Shown: positions 19,349-29,315, counted from the stretch's first letter. The stretch: 64,000 nt of DNA from an uncultured Sphingomonadaceae bacterium (GCA_947258815.1 CAMYJW010000027.1:1-64000); one strand, 5' to 3'. Numbers and translations: made by a program. The notes: generated by a model not told the origin, from the sequence alone.

Positions 19349-20031
19349 CCGCCCGCGATCAGCACCGCCAGCCGCATGACATGCTCGCGCGCCCACTCCA
19401 CCGGCGGCAGCACGAAATTCTCGACAATGCCAAGTCCCGGAAACAGCCACGGGATCACCAGCAGCAACAGGAACAGCAACGGCAATCCGAACGGTCGCAA
19501 CCGGTTATAGGCGCGCGCCATATCGGGCGGCAAAATCCCTTCGACAATGTGTGATCCATCAAACGGGGGCAGCGGTATCAGATTGAAAAGGCCCAGAAAC
19601 AGGTTGATGACGATGAAGAAGTTAAGCCCGGACAGCAGCAATGTCAGACCTGCTCCAGGCGCGTCAGTCATCCCGCGGGCCAACAGGCCCAGCGCAACCG
19701 CGCCCAGCAGCGCCAGCGCGAAATTGGTTGCCGGCCCGGCAGCCGCAACCGCCATCATGCCATAGCGTGGATTATCCAGCCGGTTCTTCATCACCGGCAC
19801 CGGCTTGGCCCAGCCAAACACCGGCGCGCCCGTCATCGCCAGGATACCGGGCAGAACCACAGTTCCGATCGGATCGACATGGCGCAGCGGGTTGAGGCTC
19901 AGCCGCTTGCGTTCTTTCGCAGTGGGATCGCCCAGCAGATTGGCAACCCAGCCATGCGCCACTTCGTGAAACACGATCGCAACGATCAGACAGGGAATAA
20001 GGATGATCGCAAGTGCGATGGTATCGTTCAT
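19345..20031 (-). CDS. site-2 protease (M50) family membrane metalloprotease
   Basis: A 228-residue multi-pass membrane protein with the zinc motif HEVAHG in the first helix (residue 23 onward) and the second active-site motif NLIPLPPFDG (around 140). This is the group of small S2P-like rhomboid-unrelated proteases without PDZ domain, whose substrates are mostly unknown. It lies between rbfA and truB in the translation operon and overlaps truB by four bases, so it is co-translated with it. ATG at 20031 is chosen over the upstream in-frame ATG at 20067 because it places the first helix at the N-terminus. Confidence 0.9.
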   Translation of the reverse strand: MNDTIALAIILIPCLIVAIVFHEVAHGWVANLLGDPTAKERKRLSLNPLRHVDPIGTVVLPGILAMTGAPVFGWAKPVPVMKNRLDNPRYGMMAVAAAGPATNFALALLGAVALGLLARGMTDAPGAGLTLLLSGLNFFIVINLFLGLFNLIPLPPFDGSHIVEGILPPDMARAYNRLRPFGLPLLFLLLLVIPWLFPGLGIVENFVLPPVEWAREHVMRLAVLIAGG

Positions 20032-20094
20032 GGCAGCCGATGTGGGGCAGCGATGGCGGTTATGCAATGTGTAAAGGCAAAGTCAGCGCCAGAG

Positions 20095-20538
20095 TCAGTA
20101 ATCGTTGCCGCCCGCCTCATCGCTTTTCGGGTCATCGCTTTCATCGTCGGCGCCAAGGTCGCGCGCCACACGCGGATCGGACAGCAGCTTTTCAATCCGC
20201 CCCGCCTCATCGAAGCTTTCATCGGCGCGAAACTTCAGCCTGGGCGCAAATTTCAGACCCAGCCGCTTCGCCACCTCGCGCTGAAGATAGGCGGTGTTCT
20301 GGCGAAGCGCCTGCAACACCTCATCCTCGCCCGCGCCCAGCAGCGGCTTAACATAGACGCTGGCATTGCGCAGATCGGGCGACATGCGCACTTCAGTGAC
20401 TGAAAGCGAATGCGCGCTCAGCGTATCGTCGTGCACTTGCTGGCGGGTGAAAATTTCCGACAATACATGGCGCACCCGCTCCCCCACCTTGAGCAGGCGA
20501 ACCGATTGCTGTTCGGGCGTAAATTGCTGACGGGGCAT
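20095..20538 (-). CDS. rbfA: ribosome-binding factor A
   Basis: A 147-residue protein with the KH-like RbfA fold: [37 protein letters not shown], and the terminal [17 protein letters not shown]. RbfA binds free 30S particles and helps mature 16S rRNA, notably in the cold. Its place behind infB is conserved across bacteria. An acidic tail after residue 128 is extra to the E. coli protein. Confidence 0.95.
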   Translation of the reverse strand: MPRQQFTPEQQSVRLLKVGERVRHVLSEIFTRQQVHDDTLSAHSLSVTEVRMSPDLRNASVYVKPLLGAGEDEVLQALRQNTAYLQREVAKRLGLKFAPRLKFRADESFDEAGRIEKLLSDPRVARDLGADDESDDPKSDEAGGNDY

Positions 20539-20635
20539 GGCGCCCTTCCCTCCAGGCTCATCCGGCTAATGCCGGAAACCAGAAAAAGCGTACAATCTGC
20601 ATTCCCGGCACCCGCAGGCGCCGGTTCAGCAAAAC

Positions 20636-23194
20636 CTACAGCGTGCGTTCGCGTTCCTCGACTTCGAAGACTTCAAGCATATCGCCCGGCTTGATATCGT
20701 TGGTATCCGCCAGCACCACGCCGCATTCAAGCCCGGCGCGCACTTCATCGACATCATCCTTGAAGCGCCGCAGCGAAGCGATAGTCGTCGCCGAAACGAT
20801 AACGTCCTCGCGGGTGAGGCGCGCGTTGAGCCCCTTGCGGATAAGCCCGTCGGTAACAAGCAAACCGGCCGCCTTGTCCTTCTTGCCAGACCGGAACACT
20901 TCCTTGACTTCGGCACGACCGACGACATTCTCGATCCGCTCCGGCCCAAGCTCGCCCGCCATCTCCTTGGCGATTTCCTCAGTCAGCTGATAGATCACAT
21001 CGTAATAGAGCATCCGCGCCTTATGCTGGGCGACCTGTTCGCGGGCCTTGGCGTTGGGGCGGACGTTGAAGCCGATGATCGGCGCATTGCTGGCGGTTGC
21101 CAGCGTCACGTCGGACTCGGTGATCGCGCCGACGCCGGAATGCAGGATGCGAACCTTGATCTCGTCGTTGGAAAGGTTGTGCAGCGCGGTGTTGATCGCC
21201 TCTACCGAGCCTTGCACATCGGCTTTCACCAGAACCGGATATTCGATCACGCTCTGCTTGTCGGCAAGCGCGGAGAACATCGTATCGAGTGTGGCAGGCG
21301 CCGTCGCTGTGCGCGTTTCCGTTGCCTTTTCCTTGCGATATTCGGAAACTTCGCGCGCGCGCTGTTCGTTTTCCACCACGGCCAGCTGATCGCCCGCATT
21401 GGGCACGCCGCCAAGCCCCAGAACTTCGACAGGCGTAGACGGCCCGGCTTCCTTCACTTGCTTGCCCTTGTCATCAAGCAAGGCGCGAACCCGGCCGCTT
21501 TCGGTGCCGACGACAAACACGTCGCCACGCTTCAGGGTGCCACGATTGACAAGCACGGTGGCCAGCGGGCCCTTGCCCTTGTCAAGCTTCGCCTCGATCA
21601 CCGTCGCTTCTGCATAGCGATCCGGGTTGGCTTTCAGTTCAAGCAGTTCGGCCTGAAGCATGATTTTCTCGATCAGGTCTTCAATGCCCTGCCCGGTCTG
21701 CGCGGACACTTCCACGTCCTGCACATCGCCCGACATCGCCTCGACAATCACTTCATGCTCAAGCAGGCGTTCGCGCACTTTTTGCGGGTTCGCCTCTGGC
21801 TTGTCGCACTTGTTGATTGCCACGATCATCGGCACGCCTGCCGATTTGGTATGATTGATCGCCTCGATCGTCTGCGGCATGATGCCATCGTCGGCAGCGA
21901 CCACCAGCACCACGATATCCGTGACATTGGCACCGCGCTGGCGCATCTGGGTGAACGCTTCATGGCCCGGCGTATCGAGCACAGTCAGCTTGTGCTTGTC
22001 CTTGGTGGTGATCTGGTAAGCACCGATATGCTGGGTAATCCCGCCCGCTTCGCCTTTCACCACATCGGTGCCGCGCAGCGCATCGATCAGGCTGGTCTTG
22101 CCGTGATCGACGTGGCCCATGATGGTGACCACGGGGGCACGCGATTTCAGCGACTCTTCCGGATCGACATCCTCTTCCGTGCGGATATCGACATCGCTTT
22201 CGCTGACGCGTTTGATGTTGTGACCGAATTCCTCAACCAGCAGTTCCGCCGTATCGGCGTCGATCGTCTGGTTGACGGTGACCATCATGCCCATGTTGAA
22301 CAGCGATTTCACCAGATCGGCGCCTTTTTCGGCCATGCGGTTGGCCAATTCCTGCACGGTGATCGCTTCGGGAACGACCACATCGCGCACCTGTTTTTCG
22401 CGCGGCTGCTGTTTGCCGGCATATTGCGCCCGCTTTTCCTTTTCGCGCGCGCGTTTAAGCGCGGCAAGACTGCGCGCACGTGCGCCCTCGTCCTCGTTCA
22501 GTGCGCGCGCGACAGTCAGCTTGCCCGACTGACGGCGATCACCGCGATCACCGCGTGAACGTTCCGGCTTCTTGGACGGCGCTTCATTCCGCTTGGCGGC
22601 AGGCTCGGGCCGTTTAACGACCGGATCGGGACGCTTGACCGGCGTGAACTTGCGGGCGGAAGGTTCTGCTTTTGGCTCGGGCGCTTGTGTTTGCGCCTCA
22701 GGAGCGGCTGCTTCCGGCTCGGGCTGAACCTTTTGCGCAACCTGTTCTTCCACCTTGGCTTCGGTTTTCGCCGTTGCCGCAGCCTTGCGATTTTCTTCGG
22801 CCCGCTGCTTTTCTTCCTCAGCCGCCTTCTGCCGCTGATCAAGTTCGCGCCGGTTGGCCTCTTCCAGCGCAGTCAGTCGCGCTTCTTCCGCTTCGCGCAG
22901 CAAACGGGCCTGTTGCTCCTGACGGGTTTCGGCAGGCACCTCGGCCTTCTTCCTGGCCGGGGGCTGCTTCTTTGCCTCGGGCTTGGGCGCCTTGATCTCG
23001 ACTTCCGGCTCGGGCTGCTTTGCCTCTGCATCACCTGCAGGCGCTTTGCCCAGAATCTTGCGGCGCTTGACTTCAACCACAACCTTGTTCGTGCGGCCGT
23101 GACTGAAGGTCTGCTTGACCTCGCCCGCTTCCACGGACCGCTTGAGACCAAGCGGCTTGCGGGTACGGGTCGGTTTGTTTTCGGTCTCGCTCAT
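20636..23194 (-). CDS. infB: translation initiation factor IF-2
   Basis: An 852-residue GTPase. The N-terminus has a small IF2-associated domain and a long Lys/Glu/Ala/Pro-rich linker (about 40-245), then an IF2-N domain and the G domain with [22 protein letters not shown] and NKCD, followed by the domains that bind fMet-tRNA. It delivers the initiator tRNA to the 30S subunit. ATG at 23194 overlaps the ylxR stop by four bases, indicating translational coupling. Confidence 0.97.
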   Translation of the reverse strand: MSETENKPTRTRKPLGLKRSVEAGEVKQTFSHGRTNKVVVEVKRRKILGKAPAGDAEAKQPEPEVEIKAPKPEAKKQPPARKKAEVPAETRQEQQARLLREAEEARLTALEEANRRELDQRQKAAEEEKQRAEENRKAAATAKTEAKVEEQVAQKVQPEPEAAAPEAQTQAPEPKAEPSARKFTPVKRPDPVVKRPEPAAKRNEAPSKKPERSRGDRGDRRQSGKLTVARALNEDEGARARSLAALKRAREKEKRAQYAGKQQPREKQVRDVVVPEAITVQELANRMAEKGADLVKSLFNMGMMVTVNQTIDADTAELLVEEFGHNIKRVSESDVDIRTEEDVDPEESLKSRAPVVTIMGHVDHGKTSLIDALRGTDVVKGEAGGITQHIGAYQITTKDKHKLTVLDTPGHEAFTQMRQRGANVTDIVVLVVAADDGIMPQTIEAINHTKSAGVPMIVAINKCDKPEANPQKVRERLLEHEVIVEAMSGDVQDVEVSAQTGQGIEDLIEKIMLQAELLELKANPDRYAEATVIEAKLDKGKGPLATVLVNRGTLKRGDVFVVGTESGRVRALLDDKGKQVKEAGPSTPVEVLGLGGVPNAGDQLAVVENEQRAREVSEYRKEKATETRTATAPATLDTMFSALADKQSVIEYPVLVKADVQGSVEAINTALHNLSNDEIKVRILHSGVGAITESDVTLATASNAPIIGFNVRPNAKAREQVAQHKARMLYYDVIYQLTEEIAKEMAGELGPERIENVVGRAEVKEVFRSGKKDKAAGLLVTDGLIRKGLNARLTREDVIVSATTIASLRRFKDDVDEVRAGLECGVVLADTNDIKPGDMLEVFEVEERERTL

Positions 23195-23970
23195 ACTTCG
23201 TTTACGCCCTTCAAATTCAAATCTGCCTGCGCCCGACCATGATTGCGATCGGGAATCGTCGGTTCGAGCGATCTGGCTTCGGATGCCATTCGCTCGCCAT
23301 CTTCAGTATCGTTCGCGCCAGCGCGCCCCCGGAAATCCTGGAGCCGCTGGATAAGAGTCGTTACGCGCTGGGCCGCCGCAGTATCCGTCAGCGCCAGATG
23401 GACGACGTTGTCGCGGCCCAATGCCACAGACAGAGCCGTGCGGTCCAGTGGCAACGTCAAACCGACGATACCGCTGCCCTGCGCATCCATCCCCACCCGC
23501 AACGCCTGATCGAGCCGTTTCGATCCGTCCTCGCGCGCGTCCGACGCATGCATCAGCATGGAAACCCGGCCCATCCGTGCCTTTTCGGCAATGCGGCTGG
23601 TGCCCAGCAACAGGTTTCCGGCGCGCATTTCCAGCCCGATCCGGTCGGTCAGCGCGCGGATCAGGGCCAGCTCGATCTGTTCCGGCAAGTCGACGGGTAT
23701 GGAAAGCTTTGCGCCTTTGAACGCGCGGGCCAGCGCTCCCTTAAGATCGCCCTTTGCAAGCGCTTTTTCAAGGTCAGCGCGTGAAACACCAATCCATGCA
23801 CCGCGGCCTGGTGCGCGGCCATGCACGTCGGGCAGCACTTCGCCATCGGGCGAGACTGCCAGACGCAACAAGCTGGCACGCGCGGCATGCTCACCGGAAA
23901 GGATGCACTTCCTTTCCGGTCCATCAACGCTGGTGGCTGCGCTCAGGCGCTCATTGGGAAGTGTCCGCAT
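23191..23970 (-). CDS. ylxR: YlxR (DUF448) RNA-binding protein with L7Ae-like C-terminus
   Basis: A 259-residue protein. Residues 15-90 form the DUF448/YlxR domain (GPERKCILSGEHAARASLLRL split here, then RAPGRGAWI), a predicted RNA-binding fold found between nusA and infB in most bacteria. The second half (LLGTSRIAEKARMGRVSMLMHASDA) resembles the L7Ae/YlxQ fold, so this gene fuses what are separate ylxR and ylxQ genes in Firmicutes, as usual in Alphaproteobacteria. ATG at 23970 gives a 20-bp overlap with nusA. Confidence 0.9.
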   Translation of the reverse strand: MRTLPNERLSAATSVDGPERKCILSGEHAARASLLRLAVSPDGEVLPDVHGRAPGRGAWIGVSRADLEKALAKGDLKGALARAFKGAKLSIPVDLPEQIELALIRALTDRIGLEMRAGNLLLGTSRIAEKARMGRVSMLMHASDAREDGSKRLDQALRVGMDAQGSGIVGLTLPLDRTALSVALGRDNVVHLALTDTAAAQRVTTLIQRLQDFRGRAGANDTEDGERMASEARSLEPTIPDRNHGRAQADLNLKGVNEV

Positions 23971-25600
23971 CGGCGGCCTCCCCGTTATCGGAATCGCCGG
24001 AATCATCGCTTCCGGCATCATCCTCATCTTCAAACCAATGGGCGCGGGCAGCCATGATGATTTCGTTGCCCTGCTCTTCGCTGAGGCCAAATTCGCCCAG
24101 AACGCCACCCTGATCTTCCTCGCGCTTGCGGCGATTGACGGTGCCGTCGCGGCGACGCTGCTCGGTGCGCTTCTTGGCGATCAGTTCATCGGTGGCAAGG
24201 TCGGCAAGATCGTCCAGCGTCTTGATCCCGCCTTTGCCCAGAACGACGAGCATCGCTTCAGTCAGGTGGGGAATCTCGGCAAGCGCATCTTCCACGCCCA
24301 GCTCACGCCGTTCAGAGCGGGCCGCTTCCTCGCGCCGTTCCAGCGCCTCGGCAGCGCGGCTTTGCAGTTCTTCTGCCAGTTCTTCGTCAAAACCCTCGAT
24401 CGCGGCCAGTTCGGCCATGTCGATGTAGGCGACTTCCTCAAGAACGGTGAAGCCCTCGGCGACAAGCAGCTGAGACAGCGTTTCATCGACGTCCAGCTCA
24501 TCCTCGAACATCTTCGAACGTTCGGCGAATTCCTTCTGCCGCTTCACCGAGCTTTCTTCCTCGGTCATGATGTCGATCTGGCTGTCGGTCAGCTGGCTGG
24601 CCAGCCGCACGTTCTGGCCGCGACGACCGATTGCCAGCGAAAGCTGATCATCAGGCACGACCACTTCGATGCGGTTTTCCTCTTCATCGATCACCACGCG
24701 GCTGACCGTTGCCGGCTGCAGCGCGTTGACCACGAATGTCGCGGTATCCTCGCTCCACGGGATGATGTCGATCTTTTCGCCCTGCAGCTCCTGCACGACG
24801 GCCTGCACGCGGCTGCCCTTCATGCCAACACAGGCGCCGACCGGATCGATCGAACCATCGTGGCTGATAACACCGATCTTGGCGCGGCTGCCCGGATCGC
24901 GCGCGGCGGCCTTGATCTCGATGATGCCATCGTAAATTTCCGGAACTTCCTGAGCAAACAGCTTGCGCATGAAATCGGGATTCGCGCGCGACAGGAAAAT
25001 CTGCGGGCCTCGGTTCTGGCGTTCGACCTTGGAGATGATCGCGCGCACCCGCTCACCCACGCGGGCCGCTTCGCGCGGGATCTGCTGATCGCGGCGGATC
25101 ACGCCTTCGGCGCGGCCGAGATTGACGATAACGTGGCCGAATTCCACCGACTTGATAACGCCGGTGATCACTTCGCCCGCACGATCCTTGAATTCCTCAT
25201 ACTGACGCTCACGCTCAGCATCGCGGACTTTCTGGAAGATCACCTGTTTGGCGGACTGCGCATCGATACGACCAAGATCGACCGGCGGCAGCGGATCGAC
25301 GATGAAATCGCCAAGTTTCGAGCCGGGTTGCAGCTTTTCCGCCTGCTTGAGATCGACCTGCTTGAAGTAGTCTTCCACTTCCTCAACCACTTCGACAACA
25401 CGCCACAGGCTCAGCTCTCCGGTGTTCGGATCAAGCTTGGCGCGAATATCGTTTTCAGTGCCGTAACGGTTGCGGGCAGATTTCTGGATCGCCTCTTCCA
25501 TCGCCTCGATCACGATCGACTTGTCGATCATCTTCTCGGTCGCAACGGAATTCGCAATCGCGATCAGCTCGGCGCGGTTGGCGGAAATCGCACTGGCCAT
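23951..25600 (-). CDS. nusA: transcription termination/antitermination factor NusA
   Basis: A 549-residue factor that binds RNA polymerase and modulates pausing and termination. Order: N-terminal domain (RAELIAIANSVATEKMIDKS), S1 domain (GEVITGVIKSVEFGHVIVNLG), two KH domains (SHDGSIDPVGACVGMKGSRVQ; SLAIGRRGQNVRLAS) and C-terminal acidic helix-hairpin-helix repeats. The last 60 residues are strongly acidic. It sits between rimP and ylxR in the canonical order. Confidence 0.97.
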   Translation of the reverse strand: MASAISANRAELIAIANSVATEKMIDKSIVIEAMEEAIQKSARNRYGTENDIRAKLDPNTGELSLWRVVEVVEEVEDYFKQVDLKQAEKLQPGSKLGDFIVDPLPPVDLGRIDAQSAKQVIFQKVRDAERERQYEEFKDRAGEVITGVIKSVEFGHVIVNLGRAEGVIRRDQQIPREAARVGERVRAIISKVERQNRGPQIFLSRANPDFMRKLFAQEVPEIYDGIIEIKAAARDPGSRAKIGVISHDGSIDPVGACVGMKGSRVQAVVQELQGEKIDIIPWSEDTATFVVNALQPATVSRVVIDEEENRIEVVVPDDQLSLAIGRRGQNVRLASQLTDSQIDIMTEEESSVKRQKEFAERSKMFEDELDVDETLSQLLVAEGFTVLEEVAYIDMAELAAIEGFDEELAEELQSRAAEALERREEAARSERRELGVEDALAEIPHLTEAMLVVLGKGGIKTLDDLADLATDELIAKKRTEQRRRDGTVNRRKREEDQGGVLGEFGLSEEQGNEIIMAARAHWFEDEDDAGSDDSGDSDNGEAADADTSQ

Positions 25601-25605
25601 GGGTT

Positions 25606-26163
25606 TTAGTCTTCCTGTTCTTCGAGGATATCCTCGGCCCCGGTCGTATCGAGCGGGCGAGTGGCGGCAATCAGGCGGTCGGTCAAGACCAGCCGGGCGG
25701 AATGAATATTGGCAAATGCAATCGTGAGCGGGCCGGACTTGCGATCTTCAATCGCGATATCCGCGCCGTTCACGCCGGTCAGATCGCCGTGAAGCGACTT
25801 GCGGTTGCCATCGACCGGTTCGATCAGCGCGATTTTGGCTTCATGGCCGGTCCAGGCCTCAAAATCCTTGAGACGTGTGAGCGGGCGATCAATCCCCGGA
25901 GAAGACACTTCCAGGCGATAGGCTTCTTCGATCAGCGTTTCGCCGGCCTCTTCCAGTTCATCGATGCGATCCGACACGCGGCGCGACAGCTCGGCACAAT
26001 CTTCAATCAGAAGCTGGCCGGTTTCTGGCCGTTCGGCCATGATCTGCAACGCATTTTCGCCTTCGCCCGCTTCCGCGCCCATGATCTTGATGCGCACAAG
26101 TTCGAAACCCAGGGCTTTCACCTCGGGTTCGACAATCTCGGTAATGCGCGCAATATCGGCCAT
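25606..26163 (-). CDS. rimP: ribosome maturation factor RimP
   Basis: A 185-residue protein with the RimP pattern ITEIVEPEVKALGFELVRI, DCAELSRRVSDRIDE and YRLEVSSPGIDRPL, needed for 30S maturation. It is the promoter-proximal gene of the nusA-infB operon and ends 5 bp before the nusA start. Alternative in-frame start ATG at 26205 adds a Lys/Arg-rich 14-residue extension; I chose 26163 because the family begins close to the ITEIV segment. Confidence 0.92.
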   Translation of the reverse strand: MADIARITEIVEPEVKALGFELVRIKIMGAEAGEGENALQIMAERPETGQLLIEDCAELSRRVSDRIDELEEAGETLIEEAYRLEVSSPGIDRPLTRLKDFEAWTGHEAKIALIEPVDGNRKSLHGDLTGVNGADIAIEDRKSGPLTIAFANIHSARLVLTDRLIAATRPLDTTGAEDILEEQED

Positions 26164-26363
26164 CGGGTTTGCGTTCTGACTCTTTCGTTTCGTTCGTTTC
26201 GCCATGTTGCGCAAAGCGGTTAAGTGCCGGCCCCGAGTGGCGCCAGCATCTGACTTTGCGATCAACAATGTCGGAATAGCGCCCGATTACTCCGCCAGCG
26301 CATCGATTGCAAGCGTATTGATAACAAACGCGCCCGGAAAGCGCACCTGCGCGCCAGCCGGAG

Positions 26364-26645
26364 TCAGTGGGGGCGGACGTCAGTTGGCGTTTCGTCAAGC
26401 GACCATGGATTTTGCGAAGAGCCTTGCTGGTTTTGCTTTTGGATCGCCGGGGTTTTCTGCGCCTGCTCCAACGCGGTTTTGCCGGCGAAAACAACGCATG
26501 ATCCCAGACCCGAAAGGAATATGAAAACGATCATCACGGGCAGAGCATTGTGCCGGACGCGCTCGTGCCATTCGCTCCAGACAAACTCTTCCTCGAGATC
26601 GCGGATGGCGCGGAACCAGGCCTGTATGCGATCAGTCAGCGTCAC
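26364..26645 (-). CDS. small single-pass membrane protein (93 aa)
   Basis: Charged amphipathic N-terminus (DRIQAWFRAIRDLEEEFVWSEW split here), one hydrophobic helix (LPVMIVFIFLSGLGSCVVFA, residues 35-54) and a polar Gln/Asn/Pro-rich tail. I know no family for it. It overlaps the next upstream gene (26642) by four bases, which argues for a real operon with its small membrane-protein neighbours. The stretch 26164-26363 between it and rimP shows no gene. Confidence 0.7.
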   Translation of the reverse strand: MTLTDRIQAWFRAIRDLEEEFVWSEWHERVRHNALPVMIVFIFLSGLGSCVVFAGKTALEQAQKTPAIQKQNQQGSSQNPWSLDETPTDVRPH

Positions 26646-26938
26646 TGGATCGCCCAGCCATCATCCGGGTCAACAGCGGCGTCGGCCTCGACACCCCAAC
26701 CCTCGCGGCCCAGGCGCTTCGCCTCCACGCGGGCCTTTCGCTGTGCGGCTTTCGATTTGCGCGTCAGTTCGCGCTGCGCCCGATCCGCATCCTGTTCCTG
26801 ATGAAGCTCATCGTGAAGCTCATCGCCGAACAGTAAGCCGCCTGAGTTGAACAGCCATGTTCCGCCAACCCCCATCACGATTACGAACGCAATCCACAAT
26901 CTGGCCAGATTCTTCGCGATTTTTCTGATCGATTCCAT
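26642..26938 (-). CDS. small membrane protein (98 aa) with basic coiled tail
   Basis: Begins MESIRKIAKNLARL, then a hydrophobic helix (WIAFVIVMGVGGTWLF) followed by an acidic-basic helical stretch (LHDELHQEQDADRAQREL, then RKSKAAQRKARVEAKRLGRE). ATG at 26938 was chosen over the frame opening at 27010, which would run into the preceding gene. No family recognised. It overlaps the downstream gene by four bases. Confidence 0.65.
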   Translation of the reverse strand: MESIRKIAKNLARLWIAFVIVMGVGGTWLFNSGGLLFGDELHDELHQEQDADRAQRELTRKSKAAQRKARVEAKRLGREGWGVEADAAVDPDDGWAIQ

Positions 26939-26963
26939 GGTTCGTCGCCCGCGTGTGCCCGGC

Positions 26964-27182
26964 TTACTCGCCCCAATCGTCTGCCAGTTCGCCTTTGGCG
27001 GGGTTTGCATGGCGCACCCCCGTTTCGCGTTCGGTCAGTTCGTAACGGCGCGAATCAAACGTCTGGCTTGATTCTGCCTGAGCCTGTCCGTCGCCTTCAC
27101 CGGCCGTATCGATCATGTGAAACAGCCAGATAAACAGCCCGAACAGGAACAGAAACGCCAGAACCCTGCCCGCCAGAAGCAT
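26964..27182 (-). CDS. small membrane protein (72 aa)
   Basis: N-terminal hydrophobic helix (RVLAFLFLFGLFIWLFHMI) followed by a polar, Glu/Gln-rich domain ending in ELADDWGE. No family recognised. It starts the run of three closely spaced small membrane genes (26364-27182). Confidence 0.6.
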   Translation of the reverse strand: MLLAGRVLAFLFLFGLFIWLFHMIDTAGEGDGQAQAESSQTFDSRRYELTERETGVRHANPAKGELADDWGE

Positions 27183-27230
27183 GTTACATAGCTCCGAACA
27201 AAGTTATGACTGCTTCACACCTATGCTTGA

Positions 27231-27575
27231 TCAGTTATTGTTTTCGTTGGCTTTTGCGAATGCCTCGTTTGCAGTCTCGAAATTCTCGACTGTCGAGCTT
27301 CCCAGCTTCACCGGGTTCAGATTTTTGTCACCAAGGAATTTTTCAGCGGCATAGTCACCAGCGGCAGTGGCCACTTCACCCAGCTTCGCCGTGACAGAAT
27401 CATCATCAGACGCGGTGCTGGCCGAAGCCTGAACCGGCGCACTCTTCGACCACGGGCTTGCCGAGGCGACGGCATCCTGATCGGGCTTGTCCTTGGAGAA
27501 CACGAAAAACGCGAACGCGATAACCGCGACAACGCCAACTTTATGGTGCAGGATCGCACGAGCAAGATTAAACAC
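27231..27575 (-). CDS. small membrane protein (114 aa), KVGVVAVI family
   Basis: N-terminus MFNLARAILHHKVGVVAVIAF leads into a membrane helix, then a Ser/Ala/Asp-rich linker and a helical domain (SVTAKLGEVATAAGDYAAEKFLGDK). A GGAGG ribosome site lies 11 bp upstream. The helix shares the string KVGxVAVI with the 28-residue product encoded 127 bp upstream, so the two look like paralogues. No family recognised. Confidence 0.65.
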   Translation of the reverse strand: MFNLARAILHHKVGVVAVIAFAFFVFSKDKPDQDAVASASPWSKSAPVQASASTASDDDSVTAKLGEVATAAGDYAAEKFLGDKNLNPVKLGSSTVENFETANEAFAKANENNN

Positions 27576-27701
27576 AGCAGCCTCCGTTTAAATCAGGAAA
27601 ACTGCCTAGCCGAACGTGGTTACGATCGCGTTAAACCGCGCCTGGCCTGCCGGTCCGTTCTGGCCTGCGGTCCGTTACTGCCATTCCGTTATGCCAGTCC
27701 G

Positions 27702-27788
27702 CTACTGAAAAAACAGCACTGCTGCGATGTTGATCACGGCAACAATACCAACCTTGTATTCCAGCCACTCTTTTGCGTTCAGCGCCAA
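27702..27788 (-). CDS. 28-residue membrane microprotein (TTG start)
   Basis: A perfect GGAGG (27794-27798) is spaced five bases from a TTG that opens a 28-codon frame ending in TAG: MALNAKEWLEYK, then VGIVAVINIAAVLFFQ. The product is a short charged head and one membrane helix. The KVGxVAVI string matches the start of the 114-aa protein just downstream, which makes chance unlikely. Function unknown. Confidence 0.6.
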   Translation of the reverse strand: MALNAKEWLEYKVGIVAVINIAAVLFFQ

Positions 27789-27941
27789 TCAAACCTCCAT
27801 GGATTGCGGGAAAGACGCTAATCGCTGCACTTTTCAGGCCGGTTAACCCACAACGTCTATATCGGGTTAATGCCGGATCGCGGGGTTCTCCCCTGCCGCT
27901 CTCACCGCGCAAACACTTGTGCAATTGATTGCAGGCCCTAA

Positions 27942-28364
27942 ATGCGCAGTCCCATGCGCAGCCTTGATGACATCCGCGAAGAATATGAATTTCTCGATGG
28001 CGACGAACGCTATCGGCTGCTGATCGAGCTTGGCCGCGAACTCGATCCGATGCCCGATGCCCTGAAAACGGATGCCACCAAAGTGCGCGGCTGCTCTGCA
28101 AGCGTGTGGGTGTATCCCACCCGCGCGGACGACGGCACACTGCATTTTCTGGCTGACAGCAATGCCGCGATCACCAAGGGGATCGTCACGCTTGTGCTTT
28201 CCGCAGTGCAGGACAAGCCCGCGAAGGATGTCGCGCAAACCGATATCGCTGCCGCGCTGGAACCGTTTGATCTGAGAAACCAGCTCTCTTCCAACCGCAC
28301 GCAAGGCGTTCCCAACATGATCGCGCTGATCCGCGAGACGGCAGCGCGTTATACCGATGACTGA
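27942..28364 (+). CDS. sufE: SufE-type sulfur acceptor protein
   Basis: A 140-residue protein with the SufE/CsdE pattern: EEYEFLDGDERYRLLIELGREL, the active-site TKVRGCSASVWV with the sulfur-accepting Cys, and the terminal NQLSSNRTQGVPNMIALIRE. SufE takes persulfide from the SufS cysteine desulfurase and stimulates Fe-S cluster assembly. No other suf gene is in the window. Starts at 27942 or the second Met at 27954 are equally plausible. Confidence 0.93.
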   Translation: MRSPMRSLDDIREEYEFLDGDERYRLLIELGRELDPMPDALKTDATKVRGCSASVWVYPTRADDGTLHFLADSNAAITKGIVTLVLSAVQDKPAKDVAQTDIAAALEPFDLRNQLSSNRTQGVPNMIALIRETAARYTDD

Positions 28365-28405
28365 TATCGTAGCCCTCACTGGCTGGATGAGCCGGGAATA
28401 ACGCA

Positions 28406-28756
28406 ATGAAGCGCCCGGTGTTCTTTTCGCTTGGCCTGCTGTTCATCGGCGCGGGGGCGATTGGCGTGGTTCTGCCGATCATGCCGACAGTTCCGTTTCT
28501 GATCCTTGCCGCGTTCTGTTTTACGCGCAGCCACCCCGAATGGGCGGAACGGCTGCACAACCACCCGCGTTATGGCGCTTCCCTGCGCGACTGGCGCGAT
28601 CGCCGCGCGATCGGTCGAAAAGCCAAGCTGTCGTCGATCGGTGCGATGTCCATCGGCGTTATCTTCACGTTTCTGACTTTGGGGTTTCCGATCGTGCTGA
28701 TCTCGCTGGCGATACTCGCAATCGTCGGCCCATGGATCTGGACCCGCCCGGAATAG
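28406..28756 (+). CDS. ybaN: YbaN family (DUF454) inner membrane protein
   Basis: A 116-residue protein with an N-terminal double helix ([22 protein letters not shown] split here, followed by [19 protein letters not shown]) and a C-terminal helix pair ([19 protein letters not shown]). The [16 protein letters not shown] motif is diagnostic of DUF454/YbaN. Function is unknown. It follows sufE by 41 bp. Confidence 0.9.
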   Translation: MKRPVFFSLGLLFIGAGAIGVVLPIMPTVPFLILAAFCFTRSHPEWAERLHNHPRYGASLRDWRDRRAIGRKAKLSSIGAMSIGVIFTFLTLGFPIVLISLAILAIVGPWIWTRPE

Positions 28757-28778
28757 CGGCCACCAACAAGGCGGTCAG

Positions 28779-29315
28779 TCAGCCTTCTTCCAGCGCCTCG
28801 CGCAGGACGGCGATACCGCTTTCGCGTTGCGCTTTCAGTTCCTGCTTCAGCGTGACGGGATCGCGGGCAATGACAAACCCGAAGCTTACGCCGCCTTCCT
28901 TGCCGAGTGTGGCATGATGCAGCTTGTGCGCCTGCACCAGCCGCCGCGCATAGCCGCGCCTTGGCACCCAGCGGAAATAGCGCTGATGGACCAGCCCGTC
29001 GTGAATCAGCGTGTACACAACGCCATAGCCAAGAATGCCAAGGCCGATCCACGTGCCCGGCTCCCATGCCGCCAGCCCCGGAACGACAGGCCCCATAACC
29101 AGGGGACTGCCTATCGCGAACATCGTGATGCTCATCGCGGCGCCGACCAGTGCGAACAGATCGTTCTTTTCGAAAACCCTGTCATGCGGTTCATGATGAT
29201 CGCGATGCCAGGCCCAGCCGAACCCGTGCATCACATATTTATGCGCGGCCCACGCAACGGCTTCCATCGCGGCGAAACTCGCCAGAAAAATCGCAAGTGC
29301 AAGATACCATGTCAT
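28779..29315 (-). CDS. crtZ: beta-carotene 3-hydroxylase (CrtZ family)
   Basis: A 178-residue membrane di-iron enzyme that hydroxylates the beta rings of beta-carotene to give zeaxanthin. All four histidine motifs are present: HKYVMH, HRDHH, HDGLVH and HKLHH, with [10 protein letters not shown] after the last, typical of CrtZ. ATG at 29315 gives the usual 160-180 aa length; longer frames read antisense into leuC. It is convergent with ybaN and divergent from leuC with 78 bp between starts. Yellow-orange pigments from this pathway are usual in the Erythrobacteraceae. Confidence 0.93.
   Translation of the reverse strand: MTWYLALAIFLASFAAMEAVAWAAHKYVMHGFGWAWHRDHHEPHDRVFEKNDLFALVGAAMSITMFAIGSPLVMGPVVPGLAAWEPGTWIGLGILGYGVVYTLIHDGLVHQRYFRWVPRRGYARRLVQAHKLHHATLGKEGGVSFGFVIARDPVTLKQELKAQRESGIAVLREALEEG

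Noticed and set aside
21023..22558. 511-codon open frame on the plus strand
   Set aside because: Antisense of infB, with His/Phe/Gly-rich composition typical of reverse frames here.
23558..25609. 683-codon open frame on the plus strand
   Set aside because: Antisense of ylxR and nusA; no motifs and no ribosome site.
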